A stretch of 64,000 nt of DNA from Thelonectria olida (Eukaryota; Ascomycota; Sordariomycetes; Hypocreales; Nectriaceae). The DNA lies in assembly GCA_020736575.1 (NCBI GenBank), contig JAGPYM010000021.1, positions 620,001-684,000 on the forward strand, in the 5' to 3' direction. Shown piece by piece: positions 21,161-33,359 of this stretch. Each line of letters begins with the position of its first letter. Position 1 is the first letter of the stretch. Under the pieces are notes generated by a model. It was not told where the DNA came from, did not search any database, and saw only the letters and a program-made list of their open reading frames with translations. A program made the translations under genes and the position numbers.

Positions 21161-24100
21161 CTACTGTTCACCTTGATATGTACCATTCAACATGTGTCCA
21201 ATCGTATCCAACTCATTCTGCCAAGAACTCTCAACTGGTTTCTTATGCTTGAATGGGTCCTCGTTTGGACCTTCGGCGTCCACAACGACAAATTTGCCGA
21301 GTTTCATTTCACCAGTGTACAAAGGATCTCCTAGGTCTTGAAGCAGCCCCGGTCCCTTTGCTTTGGGGTCCTTTGGATCCTTCCACACGGTTACCTGGAA
21401 TTTCCTGTCCTTGCGGAAGAAGAACTTTTCAGGCAAGCTTTTGTTGTCCAAGGGAAATGGTTGCATGGCCTCCTCCGAGTGTTCCGATAAAGCGAGGATC
21501 AGCCCCTCCGAAAGGAGCGCGACGGCTTCTTGAGGAAGAGCCGGAGAGAACGTGGGGTCGCTGGCAAACAAGTCGATGTTGGGGGCGTGGACAAGCATGT
21601 GGGAAAGATGCATATCGTGCTCTTCACCGTACAGATAGAATGGCATGAAGTCAGACGGGTATTCGGGGTCCCGATTCATAGAGTTGAGGGGCCGACTCTT
21701 CAATACGGACTTGAGCGTCACAGTTCCAACTTTGGGAGGTGTCCTATACGTGGTAAGCTTTCGTCTTCATCTGGGGAGTGCCTCAAAGCATACTTCCCGT
21801 CATTGTCTTGCGTTTTCTCACGAATCACGGCCTGGAATGTAGGATCCCTTCCTCCGATGGATTCCACTGTCTCCTCGATACTGAGCGTCTCAGTGGACTC
21901 CAAAATGACGATCTTCTCCTGGTCACTCTTCTTCAAAGACTTATAGGCCGACTGCAAAGTTTGATCCAATGTCGCAGAGAGAACAATCTGTTGCCGCCTG
22001 GTGGCGCTGTGGAACGATGTTCGGAAAGCCAGAAACACTTCGGAGCCAGTCGAAGAGCCCTGGACGAGAAACCGAATCTTGCGATCGCGCGACTTGTTCC
22101 GTTTGCGGCAAACCTTAACCTGCTCCCGGATCACCTTCTTGAAGTCTTTCATCAACCCGTCGAGGAAATCCATTTGAGTTGGGAATGGACTCATGACCAC
22201 ATTCCGCAGGACAAAGAGGCTCTGGGGGGATTTGTCAACGCCGATTCGCTTCATGAACGCGTCGGCGCAGCTTCCATAGTCCTCTTGCGAGAATTTCGTC
22301 GAGGTCAAGAAGATCGGGATGTCAGACGGATTGGTGTCGGCAGTGGTGATCGAGAGTCTGTCCACGATGCTCTTCATGAAATAGTTTGCTTCCTCCAAGT
22401 CCGTATTCAAGGTGCCGTTACTGTGCTTCCAGTTGAGCGCGAAGGCGTTGATGTTAGTATCCGAACCGAGCCTGCAAATGATTTTCATTGCCTCTTCGGA
22501 ACTGAAGATCTCACTGTCCTTCTTCCCAATGATGAGTTCTTTGATCTGCTTTCTTTCCTTGTCTACTTTGCTTGACAGATAAGGAATGTCGCCGCCTTGT
22601 TCGGAGTTTAGCATGTTGAAAGGAATGCAAATAAAGTCCTCGTTAATCATCGTGGCGTAATATGCCGATAGCTAATACCTGTAAGCTTAGAACAATGAGG
22701 AAAACCCGCCATGGAAAGCGAGAACAAGGTGATTTTACCCTAGCGCTCGTGAAAGTCGCCTCGCTGAGCAGCATGCCATAGCCGCGATTGTGCAAACCGA
22801 TGGTCTGGTTCGAGAACCACGCTGACATGGCTGCAGCACCGGGTTTGCTATTGACAATAGAATGAGCGGCTGGAAATCATATCGCTAGCTTCGGGCAGTT
22901 AGGAGCAACTCACCTGCCTTCAACTCCATAGACACCAATATTGTCGGCGGATCCTTGCGACAGGTAGGGACCAGACCATGTGACCAGGTATCTCATTCTT
23001 CCATCCCGGTACACCAGACTTCCGGCAGGATAAGGAATGTAGCCAGCTTTGTGAGGGTCCACCGTGATTGAGTCTGCATCCTCCAAAGCCTCTAGGTCCT
23101 GTACGGTTTCGGGATCCAAGTACTTCTGTGGCATAGGCTTCTCGCCAGAAGTGCCATTGGCCGTTGCAGAGGGATCGGGGATGTTTCGGTCGAGCATGGT
23201 AGCAAAGTAGCCTCCCCATGCTGCATCAGCATGAATAAGGAACGATAGGCCGTACTCGTTTTGGAACTTGGTTCGTAACTTCACAATTTCGGACAGTCTG
23301 TCAACGGCCCCTTCCTCAGTCGAGCCAATTACAGCTACGACCGCATACACGGCCGTCTCGCTTCTGGCACACTCCAACAACTTCTCTTCTAGGAGCCCAA
23401 GGTCGATGCGGGCACTGACATCGACATCGACTCCAATCATGTTTCCCGAGCCGAGACCAGCAATCGCTGTTTGGTGAGTAGAGTTAGCCTCCGTTGCTTT
23501 GCACCATGTACATGTATTTGGAGATGACCAACCTGCTCCCTTTGGCCAGGAGTAATGGCGAGTCTTGCTGACAAAATACTGCATTGGGTTACGAATGGAA
23601 AACTTCTCTTCCAAGACGTTTCGGCCGACAGTTTGAATGTTGTGGTCATTGAGCGCCTTCTCCAGGAACTCGCTAGTGATCCCATACTTGTCGTACAGCA
23701 TCGTTGGCAGATCAAGGACCGTTTCCGGCTTGAGGTTAAGCAACTCCCAAGGTGTCATGTCTTTGAAAAGCTTTTCTGGCTCGCCCTTCTTGCACGGCCT
23801 GACCTTGAAGTTCTTGGCGACGAAGCTGAGTTTTCCCTTGGGCTCAGTCACTGCCAGAAAGAGACTGAGAGGGTAGAACTTGAGGTTTCGTGCTATAGCG
23901 CATGGCATATTAGCATTATGATGCGAAGATCGGAAATGAAAACAGAAACACGTACCAACCCAAATGGATTCCAAGTTCGCAACAGTTCCATCGCAAGTAA
24001 TGTGGCCCCATCCCACCGGAGGCTTTGGGGGAGGAGTCTGAAAAGGAGGCTTTCGCACATCAATGTTGTACCCAAACAGCTTGCACAGTTGTTTTCCAAC

Positions 24101-24572
24101 TCGCAGCTCCACTAGTGTGGTCATTGGGCTCGCCTCGAGAGCGACATTGTTCGGGTTGTACAGCATCGTCATGAAGTACCCCAGGAGGGACGACATGGTC
24201 AGGTCAGTGCACATGTGGGCTTCATAGCGAGGGGACCAGAAGGGCGCAGAATGTTCACCCAGCAGCTGTGCAACCTTTTGGGTAGCAAGACTGAGGTTAC
24301 TTCTCGCCTCTTGGAATTCTTTCGAGCGTCGCGCCCCTTTCGAGATGAATCTCTGGGTTCAGAGCGCTTTAGTCAAAGGGATGGAAATTGAGCGGCGAAG
24401 TTGGGTAACGCACATGATCCTCAGGATAATAATTCTGTCTGGCCTCAAGCAGCTCGTCCAGGATGGCGTTGATGTTTGCCCTGAAATCAGGAAGGTTTGA
24501 ACCCTTGGGCCCGATGAAAAACGAGTGGACGGCATTGTACTCGTCGGGGCGTTCGACTGGTTCGTTCGACAT
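21161..24572 (-). CDS. PLP-dependent group II decarboxylase (tyrosine/aromatic amino acid type), one frameshift
   Basis: Exons 24572-24414, 24352-23956, 23892-23533, 23466-22914, 22847-22739 and 22671-21161 give about 1,030 residues, the length of the large fungal members of this family. The catalytic part shows HADAAWGGYF (aspartate over the PLP ring) and VDPHKAGYIPYPAG, whose Lys near residue 445 should form the Schiff base. Later SNQTIGLHNRGYG and the long C-terminal extension ending in a C2-like DRKFQVTVWKDP segment are characteristic. It would decarboxylate an L-amino acid in the cytosol. In exon 6 the frame breaks at 21731-21733: one frame reads RIGHLPK and then a stop, the next frame continues VGTVTLKSVLKSRPLNSM. 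One base missing from an A-run explains it. A TATATA lies about 110 bp upstream of the ATG. Everything else is intact, so either a sequencing deletion or a very young pseudogene. Confidence 0.85.
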
Positions 24573-26820
24573 GGTTGGTAAGCCTGAATGGTCTAGTTGA
24601 TCTCGAAATACAAATACTACTACTTTCGCAGTGAATGTTGGGTTGAAGAAGTTCAAAATCTGCTTACTTGGGACGAGGAGCCTTATATATCTTTATGCAA
24701 GTGCAGGTTTCGCACATGAGCCCTTGTTTCTGTATTCTTCTGCTTGATATCCTGCCGCTTTTGCAGTGTGCCAGTGCCCACATCTTAGGCCCGTTATTGA
24801 AGCCAATTGCATGTTCTAGTAACCGAGGACTATGCCGTGGAGCAGAGCACACATAATTTTCTTCCCTCAGGCTAGTCTACGCCAGGTAATTAGAGCAGTA
24901 CAACGGAGTGCAGATACAATAGTTGCTCAGAAAGAGGGAAGAGAGCATTGAGTGCGGGAGCTGATGACTAGCTTCATGCACGTTGCCGGTGGTGGTGGAC
25001 TCAGCGTGGCTACGCTGCAGTGCATCGGAACAAAAACGTCGAGGATCTTCCTACTGCGGGGAAGATTCTTGGGCATCAAGGTCTTCAAGGTGCCAAGCAA
25101 ACAAGTGAGTTGGCAATGTCTCGGCGAGTCCGTACGGCGCGGCATCACGTTGGGCTTCATGTAAGACATTCTCTCAAAAGCTTCTCAGTCCTGCCTATCA
25201 AGTCCAAACGTTGATCACGCACCGCTTGCTGTGAAACTGAATAATGACGTACTCCAGTATGCTGTACTCAAGCCACGTATATCAATTGCATCACTATGCA
25301 TCCCTCAACCCGCTTCTTCCTCGAGCATGAGAGATCTCCCCTCAGTTGGTAAGAGAGGGCAGGCACTAGGGTAGCCCCACGCCCGCCTCATGCAGGGCAC
25401 TCAGTTCGAGCCAGAGGACCTATTATTGATCCAGACAATCCAGAGTCCAAAGATAAAACGAAAACTTGCTTCTCTATCACAACTATGAGCTGGACACGTC
25501 GACGCCCAATGATGGTGGCATCTCAGCCCCACTTGCCGTCCCGTCCCATGCCGTCCCGTCCCGTCCGCTGTGCAGCTTCAAAATGCGAAGTTGTTTGGTT
25601 ACACAAGGTCGGTCCAGTGAGGTTCAATCCCATCGCCCCAGATTTCTTGGCCCGTGGTTACGGTGGGCGGGGTTATCAGGTGGCGGCACAGCCATCTTCT
25701 TCACCCTCTCGAGAGGACTTGCCTTCGCCCTCGATGTTAGGTATGTGGGTAGTCTGGTGTGGATGGCCAGTGCCTCAATAACAGCGCGGGGCAGTTTTGA
25801 GGGAGGCACTCTGCATGCCATCGGGGTATTCAGTTTGTCACCATGCCCAGGCTATTAGAGGTGGTATGAGAATTAGTGGATGAATGGAACCGTGTCACGA
25901 GAACAAGAATGCAACGGCTCGCTTCCAGCTCCCAAGTGAGCAACTGCTCAACCTTCTCGGTCCGAAGTCGGACGGTGTTTTCTTCTTCAGAATGCGCCTT
26001 ACATCGTGTACTTGCTCAAATCGTAACAATGCCGGAGGGAAAATGAAATGCGACACCCACGACTGGGACGACTACCTGTAGAAAGCAACCTCAAACATGT
26101 CAGGGAGGATCGGTGGCATTGATGCTCCTGGGTGATAGATACGTACCAACAGCATCGTTAATTATGTAACGGCGTGGCTGTTCAGTCGGTAGATCGCTCG
26201 ATAGAGCCGACGAACCGAGCCTTTGAACCATCCGCGTGAGTTGCCACGTGGAACCTGTACGAGGGCGTGGGTTGTGTATGTCGCAAATATTTTCCTAGTT
26301 CCTATAGCTTCTAACGAAATTCGGTCGCTAAGGAGAAAAGCCAATGCAATCCAATGTGTGTGATAGGACTTTTGCTCCTGATGGAAGTAAAAATAGCGCC
26401 TTCGCCATTCAATCGCACGATTGCTTAGGAGCACGTCTCGTTCGTCAGGGAGTTGACGCTTCATACACTTTTGCTGGCCATCTAACGGCATTCAATCTCA
26501 TTTGCACCTTGTGCGATTACATCCGGCAGCTCAGACTTCTCATGGTGCTATTCTCAAACAGCGGCTCCCAAACCGAGCATGCCCGTTTGATTACTGCACT
26601 ATTGACCTCCTCAGGCAGAGGCGGAAGAAGTCTTTATCAATCGAGCACTTTATGAGCTGGTCATTTATGGACGGGGGGTGCTTCAGGACATCCATATCAG
26701 AACCCTTCATTACCCTCTCCGCAGGCGCGGCTGTCCGTAAAACTCAGTAATCTGCCACGCCGTGTGAGCTCAGAGTTAACGGCCTTGATGGCTTACATAA
26801 TCCTAGCCAGGTTGCCAGGC
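24573..26820. other. Gene-free stretch of about 2.2 kb
   Basis: Contains the promoter of the decarboxylase (minus-strand TATATA near 24683-24690) and, near 25530-25570, a short run of GTCCC units. Frames up to 130 codons occur (for example 25466-25858) but show Pro/Ser-rich random composition and no motif. Confidence 0.5.
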
Positions 26821-26837
26821 ACGCAAGCAGGGCTGTG

Positions 26838-27060
26838 CGACCGGAGGCACAAGTGGGACCGGAGGCACTTTGGATTGACGCGTCCGGAAGCAATAGTGGG
26901 CCCGGAATCCGGCGCACGGAAGCATTACTGGGTCCGGAACCCGCGTGCAAGGATCGTGTAAGATTGAAGCTATGGATCGAGTTGCTCCCTCCAAGGCGTT
27001 GGATGAAGGCTGCGAATAGACACGAGCGGGTCGGTCCTAAGAGGACAGTAAAGTATATAA
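26838..27060 (+). promoter_or_regulatory. Promoter of the amidase: CGG-element cluster and TATA box
   Basis: Between about 26840 and 26938 the sequence CCGGA (or ACGGA/CCGGC) recurs about seven times, including two direct copies of GACCGGAGGCAC 18 bp apart. CGG triplets are the half-sites of Zn2Cys6 regulators. A TATATAA follows at 27054-27060, 81 bp before the amidase ATG. The arrangement suggests an inducible promoter with an upstream activating cluster. The binding protein is unknown; the Zn2Cys6 gene at 29.2-30.6 kb is the nearest candidate. Confidence 0.45.
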
Positions 27061-27140
27061 GGCCAGAGACTGACTCTGTTCTATAGCACCAAGGTGTCTC
27101 ATCATCGGTCTCTGGACTCACTGCACCAACGAAGAGCAAC

Positions 27141-28962
27141 ATGCCGCCAATCACGGACAGCTATAAAGCCATCGGAATTGCGAAAAGGCTTCAAAGAAAC
27201 AGCAAAATTCCGCAAGAATGGACTGTTCCCCCCGAGAAGCTTCAAGAGCAGACTGGGTTTCTCGATCTGCCAGTCACTTGCGGTGTGCTGACCGATGATG
27301 AGTGTGACATCACGTCCAACTATGACGCGACAGCTCTCCTCGAAAAGCTGAAGGCCGGTGTTTGGTCGTGCGAGCAAGTTACTGTCGCATTCTGCAAAAG
27401 GGCTGCTATTGCTCAACAGATGGTGAGTACGAAATCCTGCCGACCTATGGGTGCACATGGCTTACCTTGAACCGGAAAAGGTCAACTGTTTGACTGAGAT
27501 TTTCTTTGACGACGCGATCAATCGTGCCCGCCAACTCGACATTCAACGACGAAGCGTTGCGGATCACAAAGCCCTACCGCCTCTTTTTGGACTGCCCATC
27601 TCGCTCAAAGACACTTTTCAAGTCTTGGGCTATGATACGTCAGCGGGAATGACGTGCTATGCAAACGAGCCTGCAGAAAGCCACAGTGGACTTGCGGCTT
27701 TGTTGCTCGATCTGGGTGCTGTGCTCTACTGCAAGACCAATGTGCCTCAATCGATCTTGACAGGCGACAGTGACAACCATGTGTTCGGGAGGACATTGAA
27801 TCCTCGCAATTTTGCCATGACTGCTGGCGGGAGCAGCGGTGGTGAAGGCGCTTTGATTGCTCTCAGGGGAAGTCTTCTCGGCGTAGGCACTGACATCGCT
27901 GGGAGCATCCGCATTCCGGCACTCTGTAACGGGATTTACGGGATGCGGCCTAGTGTCGGAATAATACCCCACGATGGTGTCCGGGATGTCGCCGTCCCGG
28001 GAATGGCAGGGGTGCGATCTACGGCTGGTCCCCTGGCGACCACGAGCCGCGACCTCAACCTCTTCCTCAAGTCGATTATGCAGGCAGACACTTGGAGATA
28101 TGATAGTACTATCATATCGTTGCCATGGAGGCAGCTCGACATAGAGGCCAAGGTTCGCATTGGGTTCGTGGAGGATGACGGTGTATTCACCCCTACCCCG
28201 CCAGTCCGAAGGGGTTTGAGAAAGGCCATCGATCTTCTCCAACAAAGCGGGAGGGTAGAGGTCATACCCATGAGTCTACCAAACGTCAGAGGTCATTTTG
28301 GTGACCTCGCAGACTACGTCATGTTGCCAGGAAGTGAGGTACGAGTGCACTTCCACATGACCTATCCGCTTAGCTGACATCAATCTCAAGCACTACTATG
28401 AACAGTTTGGTCGGACTGGCGAGCCAGTCATACCATCACTCAAAGCAAACGGTCTGCTATCCAAGACAGGCACGACGCTAGCGGGCTTCTTTGAATTGAA
28501 TGTTCGTCGAGCCGAGGCTGCAAAGGAATACCTCAGCCTGTTCCGTGACAATAATATCCATGCTATTGTCATGCCACCGGCGCCTCATACCTCTGTACCT
28601 TTGGACACATGGACCAATGCGACCTGTACAGGCTTGTGGAATTATCTGGATTATCCGGCCACCGTGCTGCCCGTTGATGAGGTACTGAAATCCGATCACG
28701 CAGATGACCCGAAAAACGCAAAGTACGGCCCAGAAGACGAGAAGCTTTACAGACTTTGTATGTCACACCCCGCTCTTTGACTTTTGATAAAAGAAGCGAA
28801 AGCTAACCACAACCCAATCCACTAGATACCGGTCCCAAGGATTATGAAGGCCTTCCTGTCTGCATCCAGGTAGTTGGCTATCGGCATGCAGACCAAGCTT
28901 TGGCTAACACCGCGACCATTTTGGACTCAATTGTGAATGGCAAAGGGGCAAACAAAGTCTGA
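27141..28962 (+). CDS. Amidase signature enzyme (acetamidase/amidase family)
   Basis: Exons 27141-27422, 27481-28338, 28391-28757 and 28826-28962 encode 547 residues. The amidase signature is complete: SLKDTF with Lys-137, TAGGSSGGEGALIA with Ser-212, and GTDIAGSIRIP with Ser-236. The spacings of 75 and 24 residues equal those of the Lys-cisSer-Ser triad known from fatty acid amide hydrolase, so the catalytic residues are assigned with confidence. The N-terminal region (YKAIGIAKRLQRNSKIPQEW) is typical of fungal acetamidase-like enzymes, which hydrolyse amides to acids and ammonia in the cytosol and often supply nitrogen or carbon. No signal peptide is present. It is convergent with the Zn2Cys6 gene downstream and carries a striking CGG cluster in its promoter. 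Confidence 0.94.
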
Positions 28963-29195
28963 AATGCTGCTCTGGATGCATTAGATGCTTAGATTTCCTA
29001 TAGAAAAGATGCACAATGATGAAAACCTCGGTCGTTCCGCTGCTCGCTAACATTGCGTGCTTTCTTCGAAAAGGTGGTGGTGATTGAGGAGTTCGAACAA
29101 TTATCTGAGTTCGTCACTGCGTCTCAAATCGCATTCAACATCGGCCAGAGTCTACCTGAGCCAGTCTGAGTCTTATGGAGTCTGATGTGGATTTA

Positions 29196-30617
29196 TTAGG
29201 GAAAGTAACGGGAGTCGATAGCGTGCAGCGTTGGGCATGGAATAGAGACTGAGTCGAACCATCGACGAGTCTCATCCTTGTCTCGCTCATCCCAAATTTT
29301 TAAAAGGAATCTCTTCGCGGCTCGCTGCACCGTTGGGGTCAAGCAGTCGACGTACTTATCCACGTTCTGCAACACCACATTGCGAGACTCATGTTGCCGG
29401 ACTTCGATAGCCGCAACAAGAAACGGCATTGTCACGAAGCGAAGATCGCCCGTAGCCATTTTTCGAGCCATCGCAAGCTCCATCATGATTTCTTTCGACC
29501 AGATACTGGCTTGATCATCCTGCTCCCCGAAAAGATATCGTAAACGATGGCTTATAAGAAGTGCGGCCAGCCTATAAACCTTGGCTTGTGCGAGGAGGTG
29601 AATTATTTCCGTGGACACAAACTGACTGACGACACTTCCAGAACACGATGGCTGCCATTCGTCGATCGAGGCTTGCACTGTGCTGAGTTGCTCGTAGAGG
29701 AGAGCCAGAAAGCTTGCATCGGTCGCGTTCACCAAAGAATGGCTGATTGCGCAAAGATCGTAGTAGTGTGGCAACAAGGTTGAACAAATTCCAAGGCGGG
29801 GATCGGCAATTTCTTGGTTGTGTGATGAAGCTCTGATGGTTGGTACACGGCAGTTAACCAAGCAATCTTGAGTTTCTAGCAGCACAAGGAAATTCCTATA
29901 TGACTCGCTAGCTGGATCCAGCTGTGCCAGCTTTGTTAAGCTACTCGTTGCACTAAGGCAAAACTGACATATATCGGCGACTCCAACCCCTAGCATTGAG
30001 TAGATAGATGTTGCCAGAACAGTTCCTAGTGTAAGACAACTGATAGCGTCGTCTAAGTTGTCGACACGAAATGAGCGCATTATGCTCATGGCTGAGGATG
30101 CGTATCGCAGGCCGTTGTTCTCATGCATTTCCATCTCCAAATCGGGTTGGAGACATTTCATTGCACTGGCGTATGCAAGATAGGCATCTTTCAGAACTGG
30201 TATAGCGGCCAGTAGAAGGGTCGTAAGTGATTGTTGTGCGGCAGTCGTGAAGCTGGAGTATGCAACAAAGTGCCTCAGATATTCGGTCCGATCCAACAAG
30301 AAAGTCAGAAGTTCTTTCTCGGCAGAGGTGAGACCTAGAGCATCTCGCGACCAAGTGTCGACATTGGGGAGAAGTTGCCTGGTATCGCTCACAACCATTC
30401 CCGTACCGTTGAAGTCTTTTGAAGTGGCTTCGAGGAGGTCATCATTGCGGCGGAGTCTCCGGCCTGACGGTTGGATGGCTGGGCTGGTTGAACAGGCAAT
30501 ATCCAACCGATGGCATCGTTCGCAGCTCGCGTGGGCCCGACGTTCACATCGCTCTTTGAGCTTGTAGCACCGATCGCAGGCGCTTCTCATCTTCTGCGTC
30601 CGAGTGACAGGCGTCAT
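29196..30617 (-). CDS. Zn2Cys6 transcription factor
   Basis: A single exon of 473 codons. The ATG at 30617 is chosen; codons 5' of it in frame lack an ATG. The binuclear cluster is at residues 12-45: CDRCYKLKERC, then CERCHRLDIAC, followed directly by a basic, Ser-rich linker. The C-terminal two thirds are helical and Leu-rich, like the central regulatory domain of the class related to AflR/sterigmatocystin-type regulators, but I cannot name a subfamily. It lies tail to tail with the amidase (233 bp between stops), so a pathway-specific role for that gene is plausible but unproven. No lesion is visible. Confidence 0.9.
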   Translation of the reverse strand: MTPVTRTQKMRSACDRCYKLKERCERRAHASCERCHRLDIACSTSPAIQPSGRRLRRNDDLLEATSKDFNGTGMVVSDTRQLLPNVDTWSRDALGLTSAEKELLTFLLDRTEYLRHFVAYSSFTTAAQQSLTTLLLAAIPVLKDAYLAYASAMKCLQPDLEMEMHENNGLRYASSAMSIMRSFRVDNLDDAISCLTLGTVLATSIYSMLGVGVADICQFCLSATSSLTKLAQLDPASESYRNFLVLLETQDCLVNCRVPTIRASSHNQEIADPRLGICSTLLPHYYDLCAISHSLVNATDASFLALLYEQLSTVQASIDEWQPSCSGSVVSQFVSTEIIHLLAQAKVYRLAALLISHRLRYLFGEQDDQASIWSKEIMMELAMARKMATGDLRFVTMPFLVAAIEVRQHESRNVVLQNVDKYVDCLTPTVQRAAKRFLLKIWDERDKDETRRWFDSVSIPCPTLHAIDSRYFP

Positions 30618-31309
30618 GGCCAACGAGGAAAACGGCGGGATTTGTCACCGACGTCGCGTGCTCGGGCAGTGGGGGCAACAAGATCTGTCTTCTCTCTGCC
30701 GAGGTAGCGGGGGCGAAGGGAGTTTTGGGTCATCCTGTCCCAGCGGGGCTATGTGTGTTTCTCCACCGCACTGGTCTCTTTCGGGTTCCGTCTGACGGTC
30801 TGACATGGATGGATGCGTCTGGGGCGTGTTGGCGTTTCTCGGCGACATAGACATTCTCAGCCCAACTTGGCTATTATCCGGCCTCAACTTGAGTGAGCAC
30901 AGTCAAGGTGGAGCAAGCTGTGCACGATATGAAGAGAGTAACCATAAGAACCAACACCGCCGCAGAAAGATTAGTGACTAGAACTGCTACCTAGGACATT
31001 GTCATGAGGTGCTTGAGTCTTGGGCCTCTTAATATGCAGAGTATTATAGGGGTTAATTAATATCAACTTAAAAAGCTTACTATTCACGCTGTTTCGAGGT
31101 GAAGGGATTGAAAATGTAGTAATCTTAGCGAGTTGATCTGGATTTGGAGTAGTATTATGAATGACCATGCTGCAACTGGGATCCTACAAGAGTCTTACCA
31201 GGTATTGATATAATTTTCCGTTCAAATACACAAATATAGAGCTCACTGCGTGTCTTAACAAGGTCAAAGTGGGAAGAGTATTTAACTCTAATGCATACAA
31301 TGTTGGCCG
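30618..31309. other. Intergenic, no gene seen
   Basis: This is the 5' side of the Zn2Cys6 gene and the 3' side of the aldo-keto reductase. The part from 31000 to 31280 is AT-rich. Nothing coding is recognised. Confidence 0.6.
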
Positions 31310-32456
31310 TTACAAGGTTTCCGGAACAAGGAACGCCTTGGGTTGATAAGCCTCTTCAAGATATCTCTCCTCCTTATCAGTCAATACCTTCCCCCGTGCA
31401 TTGATCGCTTCCTCAACTCTCTCAACCTTGCTAAACCCAACGATAGGGCTAGTAACGCGCTTCGCAGTCCACGCAAGAGCGACATGCGCCATAGACCAGC
31501 CACGCTTGGTCGCAACCTCTTGCACGCGCGAAATAATCTCCACATCAGCATCTGACAACACCTCATTTGCCAACTTACTCCTGGTCGTAGAGCACTTCTC
31601 CGCGAGCGGTCTGGCCAAGTTCCCGCGGGAAAGGGGCGCCCACGGGATCAAACCAACGCCCGTGTCATTGCAGAACCGAATCATCTCGCGCTCCTCTTCG
31701 CGGTACAGCATGTTATACTGGTTCTGCATGCTGATGAACTTGGTCCAGCCGTTGCGTTCGGCGCAGAATTGCATCCGGGCGAATTGTGTCGCGTACATGG
31801 AGCTCGCGCCAATGTAGCGAACCTTGCCTGACTGTACGAGATCATGCAGGGCTTTCATGGTCTCTTCGATGGGAGTCGTCGTGTCGAATCGGTGGATCTG
31901 CAAGAGGTCGATGTACGACGTGCCCAGGCGTTTCAGGGAAGCGTCGACCTGGTTGAAGATTGCGACACGGGACAACCCATATTGGTTTTGATATTTGGCT
32001 GCGCTCTCGTAAGGCCCTCTGTTGGACCAGTGCAGTAATTCTGTATTATGCATTAGCTGACTTGTCCCACGGCAAGAAAGTGTAACCGCCATACCGGGAT
32101 CCTCGCTAACGCCCCAAAAACACTTGGTCAGGATGACGACTCTCTCGCGAGGAATCTGATATTTCTCAAGAGCTTTGGCGACGATGATCTCAGAAGTTCC
32201 GTTGCTATAGGCATTGGCGGTATCCCAGGTATTGAGGCCCTTGTCATAGGCGGCTTTGAGTAGAGGGAGCGCCTAGCTCTGTGTGAGTACGTGCATGGCC
32301 AAAGTTCATATATGAGGTCCGTACATGTTCCTCGTCAATAGTCCACGGCATTGACTTTTGGTCGCCAATGCTCATGCATCCGAAAATGGGCACCGACACT
32401 CGGAGACCACTGCTCCCGAGTTGTCGGTACTCGCACTTGGTGTCCTGATAAGACAT
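31310..32456 (-). CDS. Aldo-keto reductase
   Basis: Exons 32456-32325, 32272-32095 and 32040-31310 encode 346 residues, normal for an AKR. The catalytic tetrad is complete: Asp-61 and Tyr-66 in [10 protein letters not shown], Lys-94 in ILTKCF, His-153 in LLQIHRFD. Later [24 protein letters not shown] and [13 protein letters not shown] match the group of voltage-gated-channel-beta-like/YakC-type fungal reductases. It uses NADPH to reduce aldehydes or sugars in the cytosol. It is the first gene of the carbohydrate-type neighbourhood reaching to 47.5 kb. The 5' intron junction ([13 protein letters not shown]) is set by the conserved first helix. Confidence 0.93.
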
Positions 32457-33359
32457 GATACTTTCGTGCTAGATGTGAATCGAATCTCGGGCAGAAGACG
32501 GATGATTCAAGTACTTGCTGGTTCTCGACTGTTGAAGGTTCGTTGCGGCGCAGGGAACGACCGATTCGACGTATGGAGGGGGAAAGCTAGTCAATTTATA
32601 CCCATGTGTGCATCTACCTGACAAGTTCCTGATCATCCAACATCAGAAGCTGGACCCATACAACTTGATAAATGTAGCTTACAAATATAATTTTCCTGTC
32701 CCTCATGTCAATCTTGACGTGTAGAGGGGCACGCAAAGCGAACGTGAAATCGGATCTAACGTCGGCGTTAGAATGCAACCTGGGAAGCTCAGATGTTCTC
32801 CACTATCAGCAACTTGCATATCGGATCCTGACTGTACCAATCAAAACGTAACTAGTTGGAGGGATTCCCTTTCATGGGCGCCATGATGGGTACTAACTGT
32901 CCCCTTCGGAGCGAGCGCCGGACTTGCAGATATTGCTCTCTTGGCCAACTCCCATGTGAGTATCCATACACCGCTCGAGCATGCTGGTAAATTGGCGCTG
33001 AGTCCAAGAGTAAGTATGATCCAGGACATGATTAAACCAGGCCAGTCCTACGCGAGCAACAGCATGAACAGCCTCATAACAAGCTTGTAATATTAAATAA
33101 TGGCCTCTTCAATAAAAGTATCATTTAAATGTGTACGGATAAGAGGAGTGTGGAAAATCTGCCCTCCAACCTGTAGCATCTGCCTTCTCCCCTCTTCGTC
33201 CCACCACCCAGACGCATTCTCCTCCCCGCTCCTCTTTCCTTCGCCAAGATACAGAGTATCCGACGGTTGGAATGCTGTACACCTCCAGCTGAATGCCATT
33301 GCACGTTCAGGGTTGCCCACAGATCAGAAGTGATTCTGTTTCCTAAGCCAAGTGCCTCC
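32457..33359. other. Intergenic, no gene seen
   Basis: This is upstream of the aldo-keto reductase and downstream of the MFS gene on the same strand. Only short frames occur. Confidence 0.6.

Noticed and set aside
21778..22575. 265-codon plus frame opposite the decarboxylase
   Set aside because: Antisense shadow of conserved minus-strand exons.
17365..24572. Secondary-metabolite cluster built on the decarboxylase, transporter and small secreted protein
   Set aside because: No polyketide synthase, NRPS, terpene synthase or tailoring set is present; proximity alone is not enough.
29248..29262. tRNA B-box-like GGTTCGACTC on minus
   Set aside because: It lies within the coding sequence of the Zn2Cys6 factor (RWFDSVS) and no A-box or cloverleaf partner is present. 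No tRNA or rRNA gene was found in the window.
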